This document shows, one piece after another, positions 1-10,996 of a stretch of DNA of 64,000 bases. The position numbers and the translations under genes are program-made. A model generated the notes under the pieces. It had not been told where the DNA came from. It did no database searches and was given only the letters and a program-made list of their open reading frames with translations. Positions within the stretch are counted from its first letter, which is position 1, and each line of letters begins with the position of its first letter. This DNA comes from Oidiodendron maius Zn (lineage: Eukaryota; Ascomycota; Leotiomycetes; Myxotrichaceae): the NCBI GenBank assembly GCA_000827325.1, contig KN832881.1, forward strand, positions 1,014,616 to 1,078,615, written 5' to 3'.

Positions 1-1
1 G

Positions 2-1436
2 AAACATCTGTTCCAACCCTTCATTCAGGCTGATGCCTCTACTGCGCGGCGATTTGGAGGCACGGGCCTCGGCCTGACCATCTGTAGGAACCTGCTTAAT
101 CTTATGAATGGGCGTATCGTCCTGGAGTCGTACCCTGAGCACGGCACATCTGTAACGTTCCGGATACCTTTCAAGAAGGCGCCGTTCCCTGGCGACGAGG
201 GCACTCAAATCGATATAGGCAGCGTGCCTGAGCGATTGCAGAGTGATAGCAGTGTGTCGTATAGCGATTCAGATCACAATACAGGCGACTTGCCCTCGCA
301 CTCAACTGTAGGGAATCCTAGCGTAGCTCCTAGAGCACGTCTCTCCTTCAAGGAGCGGTCGATGGTTCACGTCCTCCTGGTGGAGGATAAGTAAGCCTCC
401 CCCCTCATATCTGATCCTTCTTCCTTGTAGTTACTAACATGCCTATCACTCCAGCGCAGTAAACCAGCAAATCGCCCTTCGCACAATCCGCAAACTTGGC
501 TATTCCGCCACGGCAGTCTGGAACGGCCGCGAGGCCCTGGACTACCTCCTCGCTGCTTTCCCTTCTCCCATTTCCTCGCCCACTTCCCAAGAACCCCACT
601 CCCCGTCAGCATCCACACACCCCCGACCTGACATTATCCTCATGGACGTGCAGATGCCAGTCATCGATGGGTACCGCGCCACACATTTCATACGGCACCA
701 CTCGCCCTACAAGACCACATCGGGCCACATCCCCATCGTAGCGATGACGGCAAGTGCTATTCAGGGCGACAGGGAGAAGTGCTTGCGTGCGGGCATGGAC
801 GATTATGTGGCCAAGCCAGTGAAGGGCAAGATGCTGGAGCGTACACTGGATCGGTGGGCGCTTGCAGGCCGAGGGAGAAGGATTGATAGTGAGAATGGAG
901 TGGAGAAGAACATGGACAAGGAGTACCAGGGCAGCGAGTGTAGCGAGGACTCTGAGCACAAATGCTCTAAAGGGTCCCCAAGCCAGACTCACTCCTCGTC
1001 GACGGTATCATCCCATGTAGGAGGAGTGAGCCCGTCCCCGTTAAGCTCACGACTGCGCAAGCGCTATGAGGACCTCACAATCCCTGATCCTGAACTCAAT
1101 CCTGGCGTCAGGGAGGGGGCAGAGGAGAAGGCCCTGGCGTTGAAGGTGGAAAGGTCTTCGGAGGCCTCGGGCCAGAAACGTAGACAAGGGTTGGGATCGT
1201 GCGCGGGGGCGCTGACCACGGGACATGAGTTGACGGTGGAAAATGTAGGGAGGCTGGAGAGGGAGAGCGGTAGTGGTAGTGGTAGTGGTAGTGGTAGTGC
1301 AAAAGTTGATAGTGACGGTAGTGCTGGGAAGAGCAAGGTTGGAACGGAAGAGAGCGATGTGAGGAGTGCAGGTTGGGAAGCGAGGAGGCCGCGCGTGATG
1401 AGGTGGCCGGATAGTCAGAGGACTATAACGGGGTAG
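2..1436 (+). CDS. Hybrid sensor histidine kinase, C-terminal part (5' end outside window)
   Basis: Partial gene; exons <2-390 and 455-1436, intron 391-454 (GTAAG donor, ACTAAC branch, CCAG acceptor). The 456 visible residues open inside the HATPase_c domain, with the G-box GGTGLGL at visible residues 19-25. A linker follows, then a receiver domain that starts at VEDN (127-130); the splice junction falls inside that Asn codon. The phospho-acceptor is Asp194 in LMDVQMP, with conserved Thr228 (MTAS) and Lys250 (AKP). These are the residues of a fungal hybrid kinase that autophosphorylates and passes phosphate to an HPt protein (Ypd1 type). The tail after about residue 260 is Ser/Glu/Lys-rich and disordered, with a Ser-Gly run. 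The sensory N-terminus lies upstream of the window, so the kinase group and stimulus cannot be assigned. Confidence 0.93.
1269..1298 (+). repeat. (GGTAGT)5 hexanucleotide repeat coding Gly-Ser
   Basis: Five perfect GGTAGT copies lie inside the 3' part of the histidine kinase gene. They encode an alternating Ser-Gly run in the disordered tail after the receiver domain. Being in units of six, copy-number change would keep the frame. Confidence 0.9.
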
Positions 1437-2243
1437 CAAGATAGGGCAACGACAGAAAGACGGAAGGATGTGTGAATATACATAAGAACGAAGAGTCGAG
1501 AAGCCTCCTTGACTGTTGAAAGTTAGGAAATCAACGTTTAGGTCCGGACGTGGAACTGACTGAGTGATTCTACTATAGCGATATATCTGAGACAAATCAT
1601 ATCTACCTACAGTCATTGACAACCGTCGCATCGACTCACATCAAATTCTAGTAATTAGTACTTGGTAACTATATGTCATTATATCAGCTCAGTTAAGCTG
1701 CGTCCCTTTTGCGGTGCACAGCTTGCTTATGGCCCCAGCCTACCTAGCTAGAGAAGGTATATATCATCAATAACGGTAGGTTAGATAGGACATCATGTAA
1801 TAGGCCACGCGCCTTGCCCCCCAAATCCTTATCACCCAAGATCCATACGATAAACAAACAAGGGCTAATCCTCTTCGCCCGCCTCTTGCCCCTGACACCA
1901 GTGGTATATGTTGTTGATGTGGAGGAGACCGAAAATATCCCCACCAGACGACGACGACGCGAATATCAGTCCCGCAAAATATGATGTGTGTCCAGGACCC
2001 CATGAATTCGCCGAACGGAGGGGGTAGTTAGATAGAACAAATAAGACACCCAGATAAAAGATCCCCCCTCCCCTCGCCCATTGTCCCAATAAGTTTCGCC
2101 CGTCCTGAGTAAGGCTATCCCGTTTCCCGTTGTTGATTTCCCAATTATTCCCTAAACTCCACGACGACGGTTGAACTCCACGCTGAAGTACATGAAAAGC
2201 AATGATATAAATAGTTTTTTTAAGGGCGGAGTAACGCGGAGGA
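1437..2243. other. Intergenic region between convergent genes
   Basis: About 0.8 kb between the stop codons of the histidine kinase (+) and the sugar transporter (-). It should hold both 3' UTRs and terminators. I see no coding exon, RNA gene or clear repeat. Confidence 0.6.
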
Positions 2244-4242
2244 CTAGTAGGAGAAGTCAACATGGCCCAACTGGGCGACGATCTTGTCCTCGTCCGTCAT
2301 AGTCGTGGAGCTCTCTGTCGAGCTCTCGGTGGCGCTCGCCGTAGTACCAGCTCGCCGCCGTGCCTCCTCGCCGGGGGGCGGCTCGTCGAGTTGGATGCCA
2401 CTGGCCGAGGCTCCCTCGTCGCGCATCTCTTGGAAGCTCCAGCTCGGCTGGAAGGAGGAGCTCTTCCAGGCGTGGTCGACGCGCTCATACATCTCGTCGA
2501 TCTGCTCGAGTGAGATCTTGCTCGTCTCGTACACCATGAACCAGACGAATACGACGGCGACGGCGCAGCACGAGCCCCAAACGAAGAAGATCTTGCATGC
2601 CAGATCGATGTAGCCCGGCCCCGAGTTTACGAGGTATGGTGTGCCATAGGCGATAGCAAAGTTCAGGATCCAGTTTGAGGCGACAGACACCGACATGGCT
2701 TTAGCACGCACCTTCAGGGGGTGGATCTCGGATGTCACGACCCACACGACGGGCCCCCAGGAAGACGCGAAGAAGAAGAGGTAGATGCAAGCGAAGACGA
2801 TCAAGACGAGGCGTGCCACCTGAGCCATAGGCAGGGCTGTCCCGACCGCTGCAATGACGAACTGTGAGATGGCCATTCCTGACGCGCCTATCATCAGGAG
2901 GCGTCGACGACCTAGTACCTCGACCAGGACCATGCCAGGGAAGGTGGAGAAGAAGTTTACGATGTTGATGGCAAGCTGGATGACAAAGGGCGATTGAACG
3001 CCGATATTCTGGAAGAAGGTCGTCCCGTAGTAGAGTATGAAGTTGCACCCGGATAGCTGCTGCAGCATCTGCAACCCGGATGCGGTGACCACTCGTCGGC
3101 CGAGGTGAGGGGAGCCGACGAAGATTTCTTTGTAAGTGGATGGGCCGAGACTGAGCTCATACTGGTGGTTAGCCTCGATTTCTGCGAGCTCCTCTATGAG
3201 GGCAGGATGGGTAATGTCGAGACGCCGCAGTCGACTGAGGGAGGATGCCGCCTCGGCGTGCCGATTGCGTTTGATGAGATAACGAGGGGTTTCGGGGAGT
3301 AGGCTGATGCCGAGGAGCAGCACGCCAGCCCAGACGAGTTGCAGAGCGATGGGAATGCGGTAGGCGTTGGCGCCATTGATGCTCTCGGTGCAAATATTAA
3401 CGATCGAAGCTAGCAGGATGCCGAACGTGATGGCGAGCTGGTACGCGCAGACAAGAGTCCCACGGATCCATTTCGGGGCCATCTCCGACTGATACAGAGG
3501 GACGAGGACGGAGCTCGTGCCTACTCCCATACCGGCAAAGAATCTGGGCAGGGTTAGTCTTTCATGTGCATCACGATCGGGTCCGTACGGAACAGGACGC
3601 CTTACCTCCCGGCCATCAGCAGAGGGAGATGGGTCGCACATGTCTGCAGTAGCACGCCAAAGGCGAAGACGCCGACGGCAACGAGGAGAGACGTGCGACG
3701 GCCGAGCTTATCACCAATGGGGGCGGCCACGATGGAGCCACAGAAGGTGCCGGCGCTGAGTATAGACACCACCTGGGACGACTGTGCTGGGGAGATGTTG
3801 AGTTGGTGGTCCTTGATGTCGATATAGCCGGTGGAGAACTGCGTGCGGAAGGCGCGCATGGCGAGAATGCCCGAAATGGTACTGCAGTACAAGGTTAGCA
3901 GGTTGTATATCGTCTTTGGCCATGCCGTCTGGGAGGGCGGTTCGCAAACTTACCCCGTATCGTAGCCGAAGAGGAGGCCGCCGGTGGCCACGAACAGGCC
4001 GATCATGATGGCGGGGGCCGAGCTGCCCGCAACTAGAAGAGCGTCAGCAGGAGGAGGGAGATAAGGGAGAGGGATTGAGGAGTGGCAGAGGCCGGAGAGA
4101 CGCTGAGAGAAGACGATCTGGATCCATCGTCCGATCTCTCCTGCTCGTCGTCTCGCGGGCTCCCAACCACCACGATCCCTCTCCCGCGCATCCACGACTC
4201 ACCATTATCCGGCTTTCGCCAGCCGCGACCGAACAAACGCAT
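2244..4242 (-). CDS. MFS hexose transporter (high-affinity glucose transporter type)
   Basis: Four exons: 4242-4203, 4032-3954, 3881-3606, 3543-2244; 564 residues. It is a Sugar_tr (PF00083) plasma-membrane permease for proton-coupled hexose uptake, with 12 predicted helices. Visible family motifs are GGLLFGYDTG in helix 1, DKLGRR after helix 2, PETPR at 215-219 before the central loop, QQLSGCNF in helix 7 and EVLGRRR. The start ATG at 4242 is supported by the short MRLFGRGWRK leader that splices in frame into the first helix. The cytoplasmic C-terminal tail is about 100 residues and contains a PSWSFQEMRDEG block. That tail is longer than in a plain permease and recalls RCO-3/Snf3-type sugar sensors, so a sensing role is possible but not shown. 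Intron 1 (170 nt) is long for this window. Confidence 0.92.
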
Positions 4243-4427
4243 GGCGGGCAGCGGGGGCGCGCAGGGCGTCACAGAGCAGGCCGGGCAGGATCGTGAGAGT
4301 TGGCCAGATGGTGAAGTCGCAGCGGAATCGGCATCCCTATTGGATGGGGGTGTCGGGCGTGGGCATGGAAGGCAGAGAGAGCGGTGCCAGTCGGGAGCGC
4401 AGTGTCTGGAGAGGAGGGAGAGGGAGG

Positions 4428-4452
4428 GAGAGAGAGAGAGAGAGAGAGGGTA
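4428..4452. repeat. (GA)n microsatellite
   Basis: A run of alternating G and A in the upstream region of the sugar transporter, inside a broader purine-rich stretch of about 4.4-4.8 kb. On the transporter's sense strand it reads as a CT-rich tract, common in fungal promoters and leaders. Confidence 0.8.
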
Positions 4453-4684
4453 GGACTCTCGTTGGGGTTGTTGCGAGGAAGGGTTTAAGGAGAGTGAGTG
4501 GATGGGCGTGGTGGAGGTGGTGAGTGAGGGTGGAGAGGTGTGAGAGAGCGGCAGTGGTGGTGGTGGGAGTAGGAGTGGGAGCGGAGGGCGAGCGAGAGGG
4601 CGAGCGAGAGGGCGAGAGACCAAGAGACGAAGGAGACGAAGAGGGTAAGACCAAGAGACCAAGAGACCGGGAGAGGACCCAAGG

Positions 4685-4748
4685 AGACTAAGAGACTAAG
4701 AGACTAAGAGACTACGAGACTACGAGACTAGGAGACTAGGAGACTAAG
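4685..4748. repeat. Octamer tandem array AGACTA(A/C/G)G x8
   Basis: Eight contiguous 8-bp units: three AGACTAAG, two AGACTACG, two AGACTAGG, then one AGACTAAG. The seventh base changes in blocks. Less regular relatives (CAAGAGAC) precede it from about 4618. It lies about 450 bp upstream of the hexose transporter start. Confidence 0.9.
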
Positions 4749-6720
4749 AAGCCCAGGACCCCAAGAGAGCGAGAGGGCGAAAGAGTCCGGTGTGAGAGGC
4801 AGAGCGACACACAGAGATGGGGAGGAGAAAGTGGAGAGTGGGCGTCCCGTGATTGGCGGGCTGCTGGGACCACGGCCGACCAACGCTCTTCCGCCAGTCA
4901 GCACCACAACGGAATTCTGAAAAGACGCCAAGCCTCATCTGGAAGGGCGCCAAGGGCCAGGCGTGTGGGGAAGGATTACAGTATTTTGAAGCCAGGTTTA
5001 GCTACGGACGACTTGGTATTCCGCCAGCCCTGTGTGAGGGGGAGGGCGGTGAGATACGGTAATGGGCGGTATTCCCGCTGGTAATCTGGTTGACGGCTGG
5101 CGAGCGTTGAGGGAAAGAGGAAAGGATTCGATGCCGTGGGAAAGTATCCCCGCCGCTGATTGGGCCACAAGCCGAACGGGCAGCTGAGCGCGGGACGAGA
5201 CGAGCGAGGGGCAGGGGCCAGTACAGTACACCGAGAGAGATATGTCTGAGGCCGCCAGGCACCCGCGGCGAGGCACGCCCCCTCCCTCCTGGCAGTTCCA
5301 TGACACTTCCGCCGTAGTCATCACCGCTTACTCCTCAGGCAGCAAACCACTCACTCGCGCACACCAGGCACCCATGGACTCTCCTCCTCCGCCTTTCTCT
5401 TCGCTCGTCCCCCGACGCTCTCCTCCACTGAGATATATATCAACGCCAGCCCATCGATATACTGCGCCCTCGCAAAGCTTGTGCGATGCAGGTACACTCG
5501 CCATCTCCCGATCCTCCCGCCTTATTTTCTTTTTACACACCCCCCCCCCCCGAGGCACGCGCTCCCCCAAACCTGACACAGAACACAGCCCTTCCCATCG
5601 GACACCGGCCGGGATGCAAAGCCAGCCAGCAACCATGCAGTCCAGTGCAAGTGCCAGTGCGGGTGGCCCCCTTCGCTTTCGCTGTCCAGGCCCCCGCCCC
5701 TTCCCCCTTCCCCTCCCCCTGCGACCCTGCGAGCGGCAGCGGAGTGACTGAGTGAGCCCGCAGTAGTGAATCAGCCAGCAGCAGTGATCAAGGAGCGTCG
5801 ATTCCGGTGGGTGTGCGCCGGCCGGCCCCTTTTTTCTGGTGGCTTTTGCCTGGCGGGCGCTGCGGCGGGACGGCTAATTTGTGGTTTTGCGTCTGGGGTT
5901 TCGGCTGGCGTTCGGTTCTTTTTTCTTGATTTCTTTTTGGGCGTGTCCTTGATGGAGGGAGGGTTGGAATGGGAAAAGAGAGAAAGGGGGGGGGGGAAGA
6001 GGATGCGAAGAAGGTGAGGGTGAGGCATAGATGGAGGAGGAGGATTGAAAGGGGGATGACAGCAGAATATTTGGTAGGGGAAGGGGTGAGTACAGTACAG
6101 TCAGTAATTGCTTGCTTGCTTGCTTGCCTTGTCGTAAGGTACACGGCAAAGGAGGAGAGTGAAGTAGAGCATGAGGAACAGGAATGACAGCATTCCCCCC
6201 GTGCCATCCCGTACCGCTCACATGTTGGCCAAGGAATTAATTCCTACACTGCACCTGTCAAAACTGGGGGCCAAGCCCAAGCAGACAAGGGCATCACCGC
6301 GTCATTCCCCCTTACCTCACGATCACGTTCAGAGCCACACAGCACAGACTCTTACTCCGCGATGACGGTTACAAAATAGAAAGTCCAACGTGTAATTCAT
6401 GTGCACATCACGCACGGACGCCACGCGCATCCCTCGTCGATCCGGGCGGAGTCTCGGGGCAATTTTCAGTCGATCAATGCAAATCATGGCGGATCAACGA
6501 TAATCCCCGATCGATATCGATACAATGCTCTGTTCTGTACATCATTCTTCTAGCAAACAGAAATGAGAAAATAAAGGCGTACAAAACCCTCCCTGGGTTT
6601 GAGATTTGATTTTGCTTCGCATTCCCTTCCCTCACATTCCACATCCCACATTCCATGTCTACTCCCTGCCCATTTTCCTTTCCCCTGGGAACAAGTACAG
6701 CCCCCCAAAACCTCATACAC

Positions 6721-8868
6721 TTATATCTCCAGCGAAGGCTTCTGGCCCTTGACGCGGCCGATGACCTGGCTGGCGGCATACTTAGGAATGACCTCATCGT
6801 CGTGCAGCATCTCAAACTCCTCCGTGGCGTCACGGCCCATGAAGTTCATGATGGCCTGGGGCCCGCCAGGGTGCTCGTCCAGCCAGTTCGTCACGTCCAT
6901 CACCACGCCCTTGACTACCACCCATAAGTCCTCCTTCTTGTTGTGCTTCGCCACTTCCTCCATCGTGTATTCCTTCTCGGGGATAGAGAAAGGAATGGCC
7001 TTGCCGGTTTCGGCCTTGGGGGCTGCGGCAGCAGAGGACGAAGAGGCGGACGGGAGGGAAGCTTGCTGGGAGGAGGAAGAGCTGCCCTGCGTGCCCCATT
7101 CAACGGACACCTTGCCTGGCTGAGAGGGGTCGATGTGCAGGGAGATCTGGCCCAGACGCTGCGCGGCGGCACCACCGACGTTGTTCAGGGCTTTCTGGAA
7201 GAGGTAATTGCTGGCAGTGTCGCCAGCAACACGTCCGTACACGACACAGCCAAGGAGGGAAGATCCGCCTAGGCGGTTGGCGCCGTGGACGCCGCCAGCG
7301 AGCTCACCACAGGCGAACAGGCCCTCAAATGGCTTGCCCTCCTGGTTGAGGATCTGCGCCTTGTCGTTGATCTCGATGCCACCCATGGTGAAGTGCAGCA
7401 CGGGCTCCATCACGGCGACGTGGAAGTCGTCGTTGATGTCGAGTGGGGTATTATGGAAGAAACGTTTGCCGAAGGGGTCCTTCTTCTTGCCGTCCGCAAT
7501 GGCGTTGTACGTCTTGAACGTGTCCTGTAGGTGGTCGGGCGTGCAGCCGATCTCCTTGGCAAGCTCCTTGCCAGTCATCTTCTTCATGAGGCCGCGGCCA
7601 GAGTAGTGGCGCGTGTGGAAGTCCAGGACGTTGGAAGCCTTAGAGTTGAGAATCAGGCGTATGGGGAACTTGCCCTTGTCCTTCTCCTTCCACATCTCGC
7701 CAGAGACGTAGTCGCGGTGGCCGAGCTCGTCGCAGAATCGGTCGCCGTCAGCGTTGAGAAGCAGGCCGCCTTCACCTCGGAGGGCCTCGGCCGCCAGGAA
7801 CTTCCATTTTGATCCGGGATCCTTGGGGTCAACAAGACCCGTGGGATGCACCTGGACCTTATCCATATCGATACCATTACCGCCAATTGCCATGACCATC
7901 TTCTGTCCGTCACCGGTGGCGTGCACGCCGTTTGTTGACGAAAGGTGGAAGGTATCAGGTCTCCACTTCTTCAGGAGGGAGGTCTCGCCGAAGTCGGCTG
8001 CGTATCCGCCAGTAGCCAGGACGACTGGCCCATCAAGGGTCGCTGCCTCGCCGTTATACTCGTAACTGACACCAGTCACCAGATTTCCGTCTTTGTTAAG
8101 GCCGGTAACGCGAGCCTTCTTGATGATTTGGACCCGCTCGGGCTCCTTCTCTGCGAGCTCCTCAAGTCGCTGCATGAGAGCGTATGTGATGGCCATACCA
8201 GGGAACTTGGCATCGTGGCCTCTGTGTGTTCTTGGTTGGGAGTGACCACTGCAGGAGTATTAGCATGCGATTACTATTCTAGGTCTTAGTGGCACTTACC
8301 CAAGCCGGGACACCAAGGTCAGGTCCAGCTTGAACACATCTTGAAGCCACTCAACAGCAGAGGCAGAGTTATATGTTAGCACCCGGATAAGATCTGGGCG
8401 GGCCTTATCTCTGGCAGATTTGATGGTGTCGTCGTAGAACTGTTTCACACTATCGGCGATCTTGCAGTCGACCTGTGTCCGGGTAAGGGCACCGTTAATG
8501 CCAGATGTCTACGCAGCGTTAGAAGTGGACCGTGGTATCTAGGTAACACAAGAACTTACGGCTTTGGTGGAGTTGCCTCCGAAGAAACCTATGAGCGTTG
8601 TTAGCTACCGCTGCCAGTCGCAGGTGGCGTGATGCATTCAGAACAGAGACTTAGGGGACTCAATGCCCAACAACATTGCACCAAAGTGCTTTCGGAGAAG
8701 AAATTTGCATACCTTGCTTGTCCAGGACAATAACATTGCCGCCATTAAGGTAGACAGTGTGCGCAGCACTCAGGCCGGACACTGATGTGATGATTAGAAT
8801 TGTTTCCCTCATACAGGGTGGGGGTTCGGCTTACATCCACCACCCACGACGATGACTCTTGGTGCCAT
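6721..8868 (-). CDS. FAD-dependent fumarate reductase with C-terminal cytochrome b5 domain (Osm1-like)
   Basis: Five exons: 8868-8835, 8781-8713, 8588-8560, 8508-8300, 8248-6721; 622 residues. The soluble fumarate reductase family reduces fumarate to succinate, reoxidising reduced flavin or NADH during redox stress or low oxygen. The N-terminus carries the dinucleotide fold VVGGGLSGLSAAH (residues 7-19), then GNSTKATSGING for FAD contact. The C-terminal half has GGIEIN, GLFACGELAGG and GANRLGGSSLLGC of the FAD_binding_2 fold. A Ser/Ala linker leads to a cytochrome b5 domain with HPGG (His573) and His596 as the axial haem ligands. The fusion is known in filamentous fungi; yeast Osm1/Frd1 lack the b5 module. 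No clear targeting peptide precedes the FAD motif, so a cytosolic location is likely. Confidence 0.95.
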
Positions 8869-10366
8869 GGTGACCTATATAACAGCAGATGCAGAGGAGA
8901 GGGAGACTGGTTTAGATAGCAATTAGGATGGAGATTCGAGAAGGAGAAGGAATGAGGATGGGTTTTGTTTTCTGGGGATTTGCGGGTTGAGGTGGGAAGA
9001 ATGCCGAGGTACTAGGCAATGCTGAGTCATCACGGTCATAGGAGTCCTGTCAATTCTAATTCGCGGACAGCGGAGGAACCATAAACACAAACCTGCTCTT
9101 ATAGGAGACCTCCGGAACCTGTTTATATTGCGATAATTGGTAATTTTATATCTAGTTGATTTAAGATATCTGCTTCTTATCCTACTCTTCACTCGGTCTC
9201 CGGCTTTGAATTCTGCTGGCAAAACTGATTCTACAATAATACGACGAAATGACACCCTGTGTGAAAGGCATGTGAAGAACCCCCCCACAACCACTAACCC
9301 CGTACCTACGACTCCACGACTCTCCAGCTCGTCAGGTGGTCAGGGGCAATGTGAGCACAAGCATTAGCATGTGAAAGTTGGCCATGTTTTATTTTAAAGT
9401 ATTGCCTCCGTCGTATATTTATCATGCCCTCTGTTCTACCTACCTAGAAAGTATCCATAGCTCCGTGCCTTGTAAATTCATCAGCATGCCGAATTTCGTA
9501 CCGACAGCTATCCTCGGCATAAACTGTAGCGACGATCACGTGTGCTGCCTTTCTTACCGTACTTCGGTGTCTTAGCTTCGGGACCTGTTCTGCAGTGGGC
9601 CTCTTTCCTCCGTGCTCCGTGTTCAAGTAGAGAGCTGGTACAGTAGTTGTCAGTAAAGTTACCATAATGGCACCCTCGAGGACTGCATGTCCCAGTGCAC
9701 CCTTCGAGAAGCCCCCATTTATTTCACTGCAACCCGATCTCCTTCACCTAAGTTCAGTCGATCGTAGAGGCGGCTGCATGGAGAAGGTTAGGCGTGCTCG
9801 AGCAGATTAGACAAAGTTGAAGTACTCGAGTGGGTTAGGTGTGCTCGAGTAGTTGGATGTGCTCAGTGGGTTGGATAGACTACAAGTGGGTTAGACGAGT
9901 AAAGTAAAAAGGGAGAGACCCTTTTTAGGAAGAAATTTTTAAGTCCTTAAATTAAATGGCGTGGCATCCTCTTACAGAAGGCGAATCGTGCCCACTCTAC
10001 AGGTTAGTCGCGCTTGTTTTGATAGCTTCAGAATTTCCTAATCGGGACGCGTATGGAGGAAGTGAATTTTACCACGCCTGGCCATATCCTAAGGCCATGC
10101 CTTTCCTCGCCAATTTTAAGGATTTAAAGAACTTTTGGACGACCAGAGCGAAATATTCTCAACCCTGTTCAGGAAAGTCGCGCCCACACTGGTAAGTTTA
10201 ACACCAACTCCTCTCCAGTTCATCCAGATCAGTCCTAGCAATAGGAATACCGCTGCCCTGACCACTGGCCCTTTAGTTCTAATTATATTACAGCCCTTCT
10301 GCCCACCTACCTTCGTCTTTGCGCCGCACTTTGGTCACGACACACCCTCTCACTTCGCCTGACACC
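8869..10366. other. Intergenic region with degenerate repeats and a possible 5' UTR intron
   Basis: Between the fumarate reductase (-) and an unrecognised gene (+). A GTAAGT donor at 10193 and a TTACAG acceptor ending at 10293, with a TCTAAT branch-like site between, look like a 101-nt intron in the leader of the downstream gene. Part of 9780-9905 is repetitive (listed separately). The stretch 9900-10140 is AT-rich. No protein family was recognised. Confidence 0.45.
9788..9905. repeat. Degenerate short repeat cluster (CTCGAG / GTGGGTTAG words)
   Basis: Interspersed imperfect copies of GTGCTCGAG(C/T)AG and CTCGAGTGGGTTAG-like words occur over roughly 120 bp, with diverged forms such as GTGCTCAGTGGGTTGGA. 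The array is irregular and has no clear coding frame. Confidence 0.55.
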
Positions 10367-10996
10367 ATGGCGCCCCTTCTCACCAAGACCGAGTACGCCA
10401 GGCGTACCTTCTTCGACGTTGCTCCATCCTCGGTTCATATCAAAGACCTTATACACAAGGAGACCCGCTACAATGATCGCACGTCCGACCTCGTAACTGG
10501 AATGCTACTGCTAGCAGTCTATCTGAAGGTCATCACGAAAGTTGAGGCCAGTTGGTACGCTGCCCCCTTCACAATTGGCGCGAGGTTGCGTGTATCGGTT
10601 TACCAGCATGAGGGAAACGCATTTCTTGGCCCGGACGGCCAACCTATGTCTATTGATGGACAGCTTTTTCACGGCTCTGGCGGCCCTGCCCTGCCTAGTC
10701 AATACACTTTCGAAACGATGAGAGACGCGCCCAACTTCCAACAGTGGCTTGACCAGACTCTCTATCGTGGGACAAACTCGGATGATTCCGACTGGGCTCG
10801 TCGAGGTGAGGTACCTCCAAAGCGTAAGGTGAATGGGGCGCGGGTAGACGCACTTGCCTCCACTATATCGTCTTCAGCAACTTCCGCACCATCGTCTTCT
10901 AGAAAGCGCGAAAGATCTAGGAGGTCTTCATCTCAGAAGCACAAGAGCTCTAAAGGCAAGAAGGACAAGCATCGCCATAAGCACAAGAAGAGTTAA
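10367..10996 (+). CDS. Hypothetical protein with Lys/Arg/Ser-rich C-terminus
   Basis: Single coding exon, 209 residues. I do not recognise the family. The ATG at 10367 is chosen because it sits in a CACCATGG context; the frame is open about 48 nt further upstream but without another ATG. The first ~140 residues look globular, with an amphipathic/hydrophobic stretch (VTGMLLLAVYLKVI) and a following beta-like segment. The last ~45 residues are strongly basic with Ser, Lys and His clusters (KHKSSKGKKDKHRHKHKK), suggesting nuclear, nucleolar or RNA-binding localisation. A 5' UTR intron at 10193-10293 is likely. No signal peptide. It lies upstream of the fasciclin gene on the same strand, with 380 nt between. 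Confidence 0.7.
   Translation: MAPLLTKTEYARRTFFDVAPSSVHIKDLIHKETRYNDRTSDLVTGMLLLAVYLKVITKVEASWYAAPFTIGARLRVSVYQHEGNAFLGPDGQPMSIDGQLFHGSGGPALPSQYTFETMRDAPNFQQWLDQTLYRGTNSDDSDWARRGEVPPKRKVNGARVDALASTISSSATSAPSSSRKRERSRRSSSQKHKSSKGKKDKHRHKHKKS

Larger units (their letters stand above)
4243..6720. other. Long intergenic region upstream of the sugar transporter
   Basis: About 2.5 kb separate the transporter start from the fumarate reductase stop; both genes are on the minus strand, so this is the transporter promoter and leader plus the reductase 3' UTR. It is rich in purine/pyrimidine tracts and has a C12 run (5540-5551) and a G11 run (5986-5996). Open frames here are low-complexity, overlap on several strands and match no family I know, so no gene is called. 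Confidence 0.6.

Noticed and set aside
5242-5751. Pro/Ser/Arg-rich open frame upstream of the sugar transporter
   Set aside because: Low-complexity C-rich sequence open in several frames on both strands; no coding signature.
5540-5996. C12 and G11 homopolymer runs as regulatory elements
   Set aside because: Single homopolymers of this size are common and are also prone to sequencing error; no supporting structure.
10098-10192. Upstream coding exon joined to the 10367 gene through the 10193-10293 intron
   Set aside because: The join is open in one frame, but the peptide looks like leader sequence and the CACCATGG at 10367 is a much better start; kept as a possible 5' UTR intron only.
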